Shown piece after piece: positions 1 through 5,679 of a stretch of DNA of 16,636 bases. The notes beneath the pieces are model-generated. The model was given only the letters and a program-made list of their open reading frames with translations. It was not told the DNA's origin and searched no databases. The stretch is taken from contig JAJFMK010000006.1 of the NCBI GenBank assembly GCA_021772215.1, positions 1-16,636 on the forward strand, read 5' to 3'. This DNA comes from Chlamydiota bacterium (lineage in GTDB: Bacteria; Chlamydiota; Chlamydiia; Chlamydiales; JAJFMK01). Each line of letters opens with the position of its first letter. Within the stretch, counting starts at the first letter, position 1. The position numbers and the translations under genes are program-made.

Positions 1-672
1 ATGCAGTCGACGATGCAGCAATTTCTTCCTACTGAGGAGATCCAACTTGAGGGAATCGAGGTGAGCTGCACCCTGCACCGCTCAGTGGGGATCTGCCCTC
101 TTTACTATAACTTCCATGAACATAAGGGCGAGCAGCTGCACCTGCTTGCCGCTGAACCGACAGCTCCTGGGGCGCAAGGGGCTATGCAGATCACCTCCTT
201 TCGTGGGATGGAGCGGGTCCTTCTTATGCTCGATCTTCCGCACGAGAATCTAATTGAGAAGCTCCAAGAGTTGACCCGTGAGGATCCCATGCAGGCGAGC
301 TATTCGATGAGCTCTCTCCTTATTGAACAGAAGACGGGAGAGTATAGCTACTTCTCTGCCGGCGGCGACGCTCTCCTTCGCCTTAAAAAGGATGGCCACT
401 TTGAGATCTTATGCTCCAATGAGCCCTTTTTGGGAACGGTTGAGTTCACTCCTAAGGGAACCACAGGCAAACTCCTAAGCGATGAGATGTTACTGGTCGA
501 TACCAGTGGCCTTTTAGCCTCTGCTCTAGAGGTCGATTATGAGGAGCTCGTCGCTGCCCAGGAGGAGGGAGTCAAAAAGGTCACTGCGACCCTGCTAAGG
601 ATTATCCAAACTAAAGAGCCTAAGGAGTTTGAGGGTCGCTCCGTCTTTATCGCTGCCATTCGCCTCTCCTAA
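1..672 (+). CDS. SpoIIE/RsbU-like PP2C-type phosphatase domain, probably catalytically degenerate; possibly C-terminal part of a longer gene
   Basis: The 223-residue product follows the layout of a SpoIIE/RsbU phosphatase domain. An IQ..LLP-like opening (QQFLP, residues 6-10) leads into GIEVSC (18-23), then YYNF (35-38), then FSAGGDALLRLKKDG (118-132), which resembles the family's yaNAGHpPlLlR.dG strand. LLVDTSGL (164-171) stands where LLLYTDGL is usual, and a final strand follows at EGRSVFIAAIRL (211-222). In active members, metal is bound by Asp residues in GGD.YD, GDVSGKG, TDG and a late DD. Here those sites read GICPLYY, AEPTAPG, DTSG and GR, so most ligands look lost. This suggests a pseudo-phosphatase, perhaps a binding module in a partner-switch pathway. 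An ATG lies at base 1, but RsbU-type proteins usually carry N-terminal sensor regions, so the gene may begin before the window. The family call comes from motif recognition by eye. Confidence 0.6.
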   Translation: MQSTMQQFLPTEEIQLEGIEVSCTLHRSVGICPLYYNFHEHKGEQLHLLAAEPTAPGAQGAMQITSFRGMERVLLMLDLPHENLIEKLQELTREDPMQASYSMSSLLIEQKTGEYSYFSAGGDALLRLKKDGHFEILCSNEPFLGTVEFTPKGTTGKLLSDEMLLVDTSGLLASALEVDYEELVAAQEEGVKKVTATLLRIIQTKEPKEFEGRSVFIAAIRLS

Positions 673-674
673 TC

Positions 675-704
675 TTTACACTTTCTTTATAGAAATTGTT
701 TAAT
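675..704 (+). promoter_or_regulatory. Candidate sigma-70-type promoter for the lysine-rich protein gene
   Basis: A TTTACA box (675-680) lies 18 bases before TTTAAT (699-704), each one base from consensus, in an AT-rich gap between two genes. Transcription would start near 711, shortly before the strong ribosome binding site AGGAGGGG that precedes the ATG at 728. This is a match by eye only. Its position in the only gap between the two genes supports it. Confidence 0.35.
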
Positions 705-727
705 ATAGAGTTTAGGAGGGGTGAGCT

Positions 728-1195
728 ATGGTTGCAGGACCTGATGACATCAAAGAGCTCTTTAAACTGATCCGTCAGCTTAAGGAGGAGATCGATGAGA
801 ATCGTGCCAAACCGTTAGACAAAAAGTGTGAAAAGGAGATGATCGATCGCTTTCGTCAGGTCGAGGATCTCCTGGGCGCCTATCAGGAGTTTAACGATAA
901 CTTTATCAAGGGGCAGGGAATTACCGAAGATGAGATTAAGCAGGGGTTAAGTCCCAAAAAACGAAAAAAATCGCCCTTAAACCCTCTTCTTGACGAAGCG
1001 GATAAGCTGCGCTGTGAGCTCCTTATCAGCGAAGCGGCCTTCATCCGCGAGCAGTTCAAAGAGTTCCAAGAGAGCAACCGCCCTTTTGCCCCAGCCTCAA
1101 AGCGCGTTCAGAAAAAGAGCGAAAAGGGACACAAAAAGAAACTCAAAAAGAAGTTCAAAAAAATGCATGAGCGCAGCAAGTGGGACAAGATCTAG
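728..1195 (+). CDS. Hypothetical lysine-rich, helical small protein
   Basis: This 155-residue protein matches no family I recognise. The start is well supported by AGGAGGGG about 8 bases before the ATG. The N-terminal part (about 1-60) is charged and helical, with regular hydrophobic spacing around IKELFKLIRQLKEEI. A basic patch SPKKRKKS lies near residues 75-82, a second helical stretch at about 88-118 (LLDEADKL, AAFIREQFKEF), and the last 30 residues are strongly basic (KKKLKKKFKKMHERSKW). There is no signal peptide or membrane segment. The basic tail would suit binding to nucleic acid, ribosomes or acidic lipid, but nothing shows which. Its base composition matches the upstream gene and differs from the AT-rich toxin-antitoxin pair that follows. 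Confidence 0.75.
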   Translation: MVAGPDDIKELFKLIRQLKEEIDENRAKPLDKKCEKEMIDRFRQVEDLLGAYQEFNDNFIKGQGITEDEIKQGLSPKKRKKSPLNPLLDEADKLRCELLISEAAFIREQFKEFQESNRPFAPASKRVQKKSEKGHKKKLKKKFKKMHERSKWDKI

Positions 1196-1234
1196 ATCCC
1201 GTATCCTTTCCTCTCATCTGAATCTACTAATCTA

Positions 1235-1265
1235 TTGAAAATAATGTCCAATATATTGTACAATA
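1235..1265 (+). promoter_or_regulatory. Toxin-antitoxin promoter with overlapping palindromic operator
   Basis: TTGAAA (1235-1240) and TACAAT (1259-1264), separated by 18 bases, form a good -35/-10 pair just before the toxin gene. A perfect 12-base palindrome, TATTGTACAATA (1254-1265), covers the -10 box. Type II antitoxins with helix-turn-helix domains commonly repress their own promoter through such a site, so this is the probable operator for the downstream antitoxin. The boxes and palindrome are seen directly. The autoregulation is inferred. Confidence 0.55.
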
Positions 1266-1280
1266 GTTGGTGGAGGGGTC

Positions 1281-1583
1281 ATGAGATATACTATCCTAAA
1301 GACACCCGAATACCAAAAATGGTTGGATAAAGAGACAAAGAAGTCTAGAGTACAGATTGAGGAGCGCCTCAGTAAGATTGAGATAGAGGGCTACTTTGGG
1401 ATACGTAAAGACTTAGGTGATCATATCTTCGAGTTAAAGTGGAGGAATGGTCGTAGAGTATATTACTCATATATCCTTGATTTACAAGTGTTACTCCTCA
1501 TTGGAGGTAATAAAAATGGTCAGGAAAAAGACATCAAACAAGCAAAAAAAATCTTCAAAAGATATGTCGAAGTTAAAGCTTAA
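1281..1583 (+). CDS. Type II toxin of the RelE/HigB-like Gp49 (HI1419) addiction-module family
   Basis: The 100-residue size and sequence fit the phage-derived Gp49/HI1419 killer proteins, small RelE-superfamily mRNA interferases. Family landmarks are visible: an early F/Y..WL segment (YQKWLDK), a helix ending in R.SKIE.GYFG, a strand GDHIFELKW, the basic RNGRRVYYSY strand, and the late LLLIGGNKNGQEKDIKQAK segment, close to the usual LLCGGDKs.Q.kDI..A. The basic strand and late lysines are the likely RNA-contact surface. The start is set by GGAGG 4 bases before the ATG. The toxin gene comes first and overlaps the antitoxin gene, the order typical of higBA-type loci. The gene is AT-richer than its neighbours, which fits horizontal acquisition. 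No frameshift or truncation is seen, so the toxin is probably intact. Confidence 0.88.
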   Translation: MRYTILKTPEYQKWLDKETKKSRVQIEERLSKIEIEGYFGIRKDLGDHIFELKWRNGRRVYYSYILDLQVLLLIGGNKNGQEKDIKQAKKIFKRYVEVKA

Positions 1584-1842
1584 AAATAGCTCTGGTTTAA
1601 TTAGGTATAGCCCAACTGAGGAGCTAGCCAACGATCAAATCATAGCTGAGGCTGTTTGGGAGTGTCTTAAGAATAATGATCCTCAGGGTGTAATGGAAGT
1701 TATCGGGGCTCATCTTGAAGCGGTGAACAAACTAAATCTAGCAAAAGCACATGATATCCCAAGATCAACAATATACAGTGCCCTTAGGAGTAAAAACCCC
1801 ACAGTTAGCACATTAGCAAAGCTAGTTCACCACTGTTTTTAG
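1516..1842 (+). CDS. Antitoxin of the HI1420-type addiction module, helix-turn-helix protein
   Basis: This is the expected partner of the preceding toxin and overlaps its end by 68 bases in another frame. The start at 1516 has GGAGGT (1503-1508) 7 bases upstream and gives 108 residues. A longer reading from 1447 lacks such a site and adds a tail that is only the toxin frame-shadow. ATG 1564 is a shorter alternative. The family pattern is clear: EAVWECLKNNDP (about 45-56), a middle helix (MEVIGAHLEAV), then a helix-turn-helix from about residue 74 (LAKAHDIPRSTIYSALRSK) ending in NPTVSTLAKLV, close to the usual R.sLYkALs..GNP...Tl.kvl. The basic N-terminal 25 residues are unusual. It should neutralise the toxin and repress the promoter at 1235-1265. 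Confidence 0.87.
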   Translation: MVRKKTSNKQKKSSKDMSKLKLKNSSGLIRYSPTEELANDQIIAEAVWECLKNNDPQGVMEVIGAHLEAVNKLNLAKAHDIPRSTIYSALRSKNPTVSTLAKLVHHCF

Positions 1843-1887
1843 TGAATGAACGAAAAGATCTAATCCTCTGTTGTATCATATTTTGAT

Positions 1888-2310
1888 ATGACAGAGATCA
1901 GGGCGACAGTTTTTTATGAGAGGCAGCTTTGGGTGGCTACCTTTGAACGGACAGATAGGGATGGCTATGCTGTCGCACGTCATATCTTTGGCAAAGAGCC
2001 AACGGATCCCGAAATTTATCAATTTGTCTTAGAGAACTATCAGGAGCTTAAATTTGGCGAGCTCAAAGAGTTTAACCTCACCATCAAACGGGTCAATCCT
2101 AAACGGGCGCAGAAGCTGGCGCGTCGCGAGATGGAGCGAATCAAAGAGACAGCAAAGCCCTCCACAATCGCTCAAGACTACATGCGCGAAGAGCTCGAAA
2201 AAAATAAGAAAGCAAAAAAAGAGAGAGCCTCTTCAAAGCGTCGTCAAAGAGATGAGCAGCAGTTTGACCAAAAGCTACAAAAACGAAAAGAGAAGAGACG
2301 AGGACGTTAA
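1888..2310 (+). CDS. yjdF: YjdF family protein (DUF2992)
   Basis: The 140-residue product matches YjdF/DUF2992 along its whole length. It has an N-terminal strand with LWVATFE, the signature ARHIFGKEPTDPEIYQFVL (about 30-48), the NPKRAQKLARREM segment (about 70-82), and a highly charged C-terminal helix containing EELEKNKKAKKERA and ending in KEKRRGR. The function of this family is not established. In Firmicutes the gene is often controlled by the yjdF riboswitch, which binds azaaromatic compounds. Only 45 bases separate this gene from the antitoxin gene, too little for that aptamer plus an expression platform. No good ribosome binding site precedes the ATG, and an in-frame TAA at 1861 excludes a longer start, so translation may be weak or unusual. 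The protein is cytoplasmic with no membrane segment. Confidence 0.85.
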   Translation: MTEIRATVFYERQLWVATFERTDRDGYAVARHIFGKEPTDPEIYQFVLENYQELKFGELKEFNLTIKRVNPKRAQKLARREMERIKETAKPSTIAQDYMREELEKNKKAKKERASSKRRQRDEQQFDQKLQKRKEKRRGR

Positions 2311-2361
2311 CAACAAGGCAAGTGAGAAGTGTAGGCATTTAAGTATATTAACAAGGGCCCT

Positions 2362-2913
2362 TTACTCTCTCCACTCACCTTTGAAGAAGTGGTTCTCTAG
2401 GGGATTGCGCTCTTTTTTGAGGGGTTCTTCACCTTTGGTTTCGTAGCCGACGGCCATGACGGCGATGGGAGTGTACTCGTTGGAGATTTGGAAGCTTTTT
2501 GCCAGTTTCTCTTCGTCGAAGCCGCCCATCTGATGCGCCATGAGACCCATTGTGGTGGCCTGGAGCATCATGGCGAAGGCGGCAGCGCCGGTGTCATAGG
2601 GGCCCCAGCGGTTCGGTTTGCCATTTTTTGAAAACTTGAGGCTGGCGATGGAGACGATCAAAATAGGCGCATTTTTAGCCCAATTTTGGTTAAATTCGAC
2701 TAAGCTGTTGAATACCAACTGATAACTCTCTTTTGAGCGGTTTTTGTGGGTAATGAGGAAGCGCCACGGCTGCTCGTTGTAGCAGGAGGGGGCCGCGTGA
2801 GCGGCGTTAATTAGGCTATCTAATTGATTTTCAGTGACATCACGTGATGAGTCGTAGGATCTGCCGCTATACCTCGGCTCAAAAAGCCTTTTAAGTTCTT
2901 CGGATTTAACCAT
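2362..2913 (-). CDS. Nitroreductase family protein (FMN-dependent oxidoreductase)
   Basis: The 183-residue protein is a compact member of the FMN-binding nitroreductase superfamily, which uses NAD(P)H to reduce nitroaromatics, quinones or flavins. Visible landmarks are an N-terminal phosphate-binding R.SGRSYD (about 14-20), the APSCYNEQPWRF segment (41-52; the family signature is APS..N.QPW.F), the WGPYDTGAAAFAMMLQA helix where dimer partners share FMN, and a late GY......PL..R.P region. Length is typical and no key segment is missing. The start at 2913 is supported by GGAG in the minus-strand sequence, about 9 bases ahead. The gene runs convergently with yjdF and divergently from the large array, and has its own promoter (2941-2969). 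The substrate cannot be read from sequence. Confidence 0.92.
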   Translation of the reverse strand: MVKSEELKRLFEPRYSGRSYDSSRDVTENQLDSLINAAHAAPSCYNEQPWRFLITHKNRSKESYQLVFNSLVEFNQNWAKNAPILIVSIASLKFSKNGKPNRWGPYDTGAAAFAMMLQATTMGLMAHQMGGFDEEKLAKSFQISNEYTPIAVMAVGYETKGEEPLKKERNPLENHFFKGEWRE

Positions 2914-2940
2914 TTAAATAATCTCCATCTCTTTTTTGTA

Positions 2941-2969
2941 TATATATAGGGTTGTTTTATTCTTGGCAA
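2941..2969 (-). promoter_or_regulatory. Promoter for the nitroreductase gene
   Basis: On the minus strand TTGCCA (2969 to 2964) and TATATA (2946 to 2941) are separated by exactly 17 bases. This gives a start site near 2934 and a leader of about 20 bases before the ATG at 2913, with a GGAG ribosome binding site between. Box quality and spacing make it one of the better promoter candidates in the window. Confidence 0.5.
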
Positions 2970-3033
2970 GTCATGCCTGATTGTAAATGTCTTAATAATA
3001 GCATATTAAATAGTGATTTAGTTTAAATAATTA

Positions 3034-3062
3034 TTATAATTTAATGGTTAATATGTTATAAT
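3034..3062 (+). promoter_or_regulatory. Candidate promoter of the large rightward array
   Basis: The divergent region 2914-3134 is very AT-rich. A consensus TATAAT lies at 3057-3062 with a weak TTATAA at 3034-3039, 17 bases upstream. A second TATAAT (3035-3040) has no good -35. Use of the first would give a leader of about 66 bases carrying the hairpin at 3083-3105 and the AGGTGG ribosome binding site (3122-3127). AT-rich DNA gives chance -10 matches, so which box is used is uncertain. Confidence 0.4.
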
Positions 3063-3082
3063 ATTAATTAGGGAGAAAGGAT

Positions 3083-3105
3083 GCCTATGCCATAGCTGTA
3101 TAGGC
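3083..3105 (+). promoter_or_regulatory. Leader hairpin with possible four-codon mini-ORF upstream of the large array
   Basis: GCCTATGC (3083-3090) can pair with GTATAGGC (3098-3105) over 8 bp with one G-U pair and a 7-base loop. It lies between the candidate promoter and the first large gene. The same segment contains ATG CCT ATG CCA TAG (3081-3095), preceded 5 bases earlier by GGGAG, so a very short leader peptide could be translated across the hairpin. It has no T-run and is not a terminator. The pairing is seen directly; regulation is inferred. Confidence 0.35.
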
Positions 3106-3134
3106 GATAAATAATTATTACAGGTGGTGGATTT

Positions 3135-5636
3135 ATGACTATAGGTCCAGTTGGCGGTTCAGGCTCAACAACGCAGACCGAAGAGACCGATGTTGTTGAC
3201 CCTCTTAACAAACCAGCACCGCTTTTCAGCGGTGATACAATTAACAAAGATGAGGCACGTGCGATCTTAGAGATCGCTGTTACTGTTGGCTCTAGTGTTC
3301 TTGATTATATCAGAACCCTCTTTGACCTCTCCAGACGAAGTGACAAAGTGGCAGCGCTTTTAGATGCTGCCTTTTTTAACGCCGGTCTACCGACGCTTAG
3401 CGATTTAGAGGATTATGTCCAAGATGTCTATCTGCCCTTTGTTGAGGATGTGAACGAGTTCGTCGATGAGTACAACATTCTAAGTGCAGATCTTCAGACA
3501 GAGTCATCAGCGATTGCCGTCGACGGAGAGAGCTTTACCGATGGCGTAGGCGCTCCACTTCTTGATGGCGCCAGCCAGCCTATTCTCGACCATTTAGGAT
3601 CTCCATTGACATTTGACGGTGCCGACGCCGAGCTCGCCTATCTTGAAGGAGAATATCAAGCGGCCGTGGCGACCTGGAACAGCAGTACGCAAGATGCCGC
3701 CGCCGAGCAGGCTTTTCGCGACGCTGTTGACCCGATCTTTGATCAAGTGAACACTATCTACGCAGCGATGAGTGGCGATTATAACGCCCTTGCAAATAAC
3801 TTCTCCAATTATGAAATTAACGTCCAAAACTACAGTGATGTTCTCACTAACACTACGGTTGATTCTGCTGATTGGGATGCCTATAACGAAGATCTAGCTG
3901 ACTTGAGTTCAACCTTCTTTCCCAAACCTCCAGACCTTCCCGATTCTACTTTTTTAAGCGATATACCTACACCTTTCGTCGCTCCCGGCTCACCACTAAT
4001 CGATGAGAACCTCTCTTTGGACGACCCTACCGGGCAGCCTCCAGCTAGTATTATCGCCGCTGCTGGGACAACCTTTGGCAGCATGCTCACAAACTCTAGC
4101 ACAGCACTAACTAACCTACAGGATGCCTCAACACACTATGCCGCTATCTCCCCCACAATTGAGCAGGCCAACTTGCTACCGACGATCATCGAGCTGATTA
4201 CCGATCCAACTGCAGAGGATTACATAGGTAACCTGGCAACCAGCCAATATCTGCAGGCAGCGGTCGCCTTAATTGCCGAGGAGGTCTCTAAGTTTATTGC
4301 AGAGTTAACGGACCTCAATGACTTTGAGTTCTTAGATATCTTGAAGTTCTTAACTGAAAACCGCTCAACGATTGACAGACTCGTCTTTAGTGCGACAGGA
4401 ACGACAGCTCTTGTTGGTTTAGCAGCCGCGTTGCCCTCTAAACTCGATGAGATCTTCGCCCTTTCACTTGCGGATGATCTCTTTAGAGAAGTTGTCTTTG
4501 GACAGGCCTACGTGGCAGAGAGCCCCGTCAGTAGTCGTCTGCTTGCCAGCTTATCGGTTCTATTAACAATTAATGGCGCTGTGAGCTCTATTCTTGGCGC
4601 TTCTAAAGCCTTTACCCAGTTGACACAGTTTGAGAGCGACCTAAATAACCTAGATACTGACCTTAGAGCCGCCGTCTTTAATTTAGAGACATTCAACACC
4701 TTTATCGAGACGTCAGTGGACCCTATCGAAAATCAGCTACGACGAGAGATTGAGGCGTTCTTGAGAGATAATGGGGGAGACATCTCCCTTGCGCAGGGTT
4801 TTAGTAAGTTCTATATCCGTAAATTAATCAGTCATATGCTAGCACAGCTCGCCTCTGCCGTTGGATTGCCCTCAGCCTTTCTTCCTTCCTCCCTCGTGGG
4901 CATCTACTCCAAGGCGTTAATCGACGATTCAGAGCACAACAACCAGCTTGTTCAAGATCAAAAAGCGCGAGCTATTGAGGCAGACAGATTTGAGACAATC
5001 TTAGCCTCTTTTAAGGATAAATTAGAGTTTAAAGCCGGGGTCGATGAGAGTGCAATGGTTGCCTCCGCAAAACAGCTGGGACTAACAGATGCAGAAGCGA
5101 GACAGGCAGCAGGATCCCTTGGGGATAGCCTAGAAGGTGTCCAAGGTCCGCTTAGCTATGTCGATCTACAGAGACTTCTTAACGACGCTTATGCGAAAGC
5201 ATCACCGCAGCTTGCAGGAGATAATTTCGCTGCCAACTTCACAATTCTTAAGTTCAACGAAAACCTGGTCGACTCCAGACTGCAGACGCAAAACCTCTTT
5301 GCTGACAACGCTAACTTAACGACTAAAGATCAACAGACCCTTGTGCAGAACCTCACCCAAGCCTTTAGAGGTAAATCGCAAGATCAATACGTCGGTCACT
5401 TAGAAAAGTCTGCAGATCTTGTTAGACAGGTTAAAGATGAGGGTGAGACAACAAAGACCATCGTCAAAGATGAGAGGGAGAACTACAACAGAAACATTCT
5501 GCCAGAGAGCTGGAGGTACAACCAGATGCTTCAGCAAGATGGCATGCAATTTTTAAACATCGGGCTTGTGATGAAGACAGAGGGGGACAATCCAGTCTAT
5601 ACCGCCTCTGTGCGCAACACCATCCAGCCCATATAA
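3135..5636 (+). CDS. Large putative secreted protein of unknown family (833 aa), first gene of the T3SS-associated array
   Basis: I do not recognise a family. The 833-residue protein is acidic and Ala/Leu/Asp-rich and reads as mostly helical. The first 20 residues are polar and rich in Gly, Ser and Thr, as in many T3SS substrates, and there is no Sec signal peptide. Hydrophilic helices follow to about 250, then a proline-rich linker (about 262-306, containing FFPKPPDLP). Weak hydrophobic or amphipathic stretches lie near 423-436, 466-492 (SSRLLASLSVLLTINGAVSS) and 564-592. The C-terminal part has charged helices and ends in TASVRNTIQPI. The start is supported by AGGTGG 7 bases before the ATG. 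Its place ahead of LcrH-like chaperones and a translocator suggests a secreted T3SS component or effector. This is inference; surface or structural protein is the alternative. Confidence 0.65.
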   Translation: MTIGPVGGSGSTTQTEETDVVDPLNKPAPLFSGDTINKDEARAILEIAVTVGSSVLDYIRTLFDLSRRSDKVAALLDAAFFNAGLPTLSDLEDYVQDVYLPFVEDVNEFVDEYNILSADLQTESSAIAVDGESFTDGVGAPLLDGASQPILDHLGSPLTFDGADAELAYLEGEYQAAVATWNSSTQDAAAEQAFRDAVDPIFDQVNTIYAAMSGDYNALANNFSNYEINVQNYSDVLTNTTVDSADWDAYNEDLADLSSTFFPKPPDLPDSTFLSDIPTPFVAPGSPLIDENLSLDDPTGQPPASIIAAAGTTFGSMLTNSSTALTNLQDASTHYAAISPTIEQANLLPTIIELITDPTAEDYIGNLATSQYLQAAVALIAEEVSKFIAELTDLNDFEFLDILKFLTENRSTIDRLVFSATGTTALVGLAAALPSKLDEIFALSLADDLFREVVFGQAYVAESPVSSRLLASLSVLLTINGAVSSILGASKAFTQLTQFESDLNNLDTDLRAAVFNLETFNTFIETSVDPIENQLRREIEAFLRDNGGDISLAQGFSKFYIRKLISHMLAQLASAVGLPSAFLPSSLVGIYSKALIDDSEHNNQLVQDQKARAIEADRFETILASFKDKLEFKAGVDESAMVASAKQLGLTDAEARQAAGSLGDSLEGVQGPLSYVDLQRLLNDAYAKASPQLAGDNFAANFTILKFNENLVDSRLQTQNLFADNANLTTKDQQTLVQNLTQAFRGKSQDQYVGHLEKSADLVRQVKDEGETTKTIVKDERENYNRNILPESWRYNQMLQQDGMQFLNIGLVMKTEGDNPVYTASVRNTIQPI

Positions 5637-5651
5637 AGTTATTAAATTATC

Positions 5652-5674
5652 AAGGTGCCAAGCACCTTAGGAGG
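5652..5674 (+). promoter_or_regulatory. Hairpin abutting a ribosome binding site
   Basis: AAGGTGC (5652-5658) and GCACCTT (5662-5668) form a perfect 7-bp stem with loop CAA. The stem is followed at once by the ribosome binding site AGGAGG (5669-5674), 5 bases before the ATG at 5680. There is no T-run, so it is not an intrinsic terminator. It could protect a processed mRNA end or tune translation of the second gene relative to the first. Confidence 0.5.
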
Positions 5675-5679
5675 TTAAA

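Noticed and set aside
1189..1198. GATCTAGATC palindrome over the stop codon of the lysine-rich protein gene
   Set aside because: It is short, loopless and has no T-run. It is expected by chance and has no clear role.
990..1238. 82-codon open frame overlapping the lysine-rich protein gene
   Set aside because: It lies in another frame of a well-supported gene with a strong ribosome binding site, has no good site of its own, and its Ser/Arg-rich product looks like out-of-frame translation.
2353..2362. AAGGGCCCTT palindrome between the convergent yjdF and nitroreductase genes, considered as a bidirectional terminator
   Set aside because: It has no loop bases and no T-run on either side, so it cannot form a standard intrinsic terminator hairpin. 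It may be a chance palindrome.
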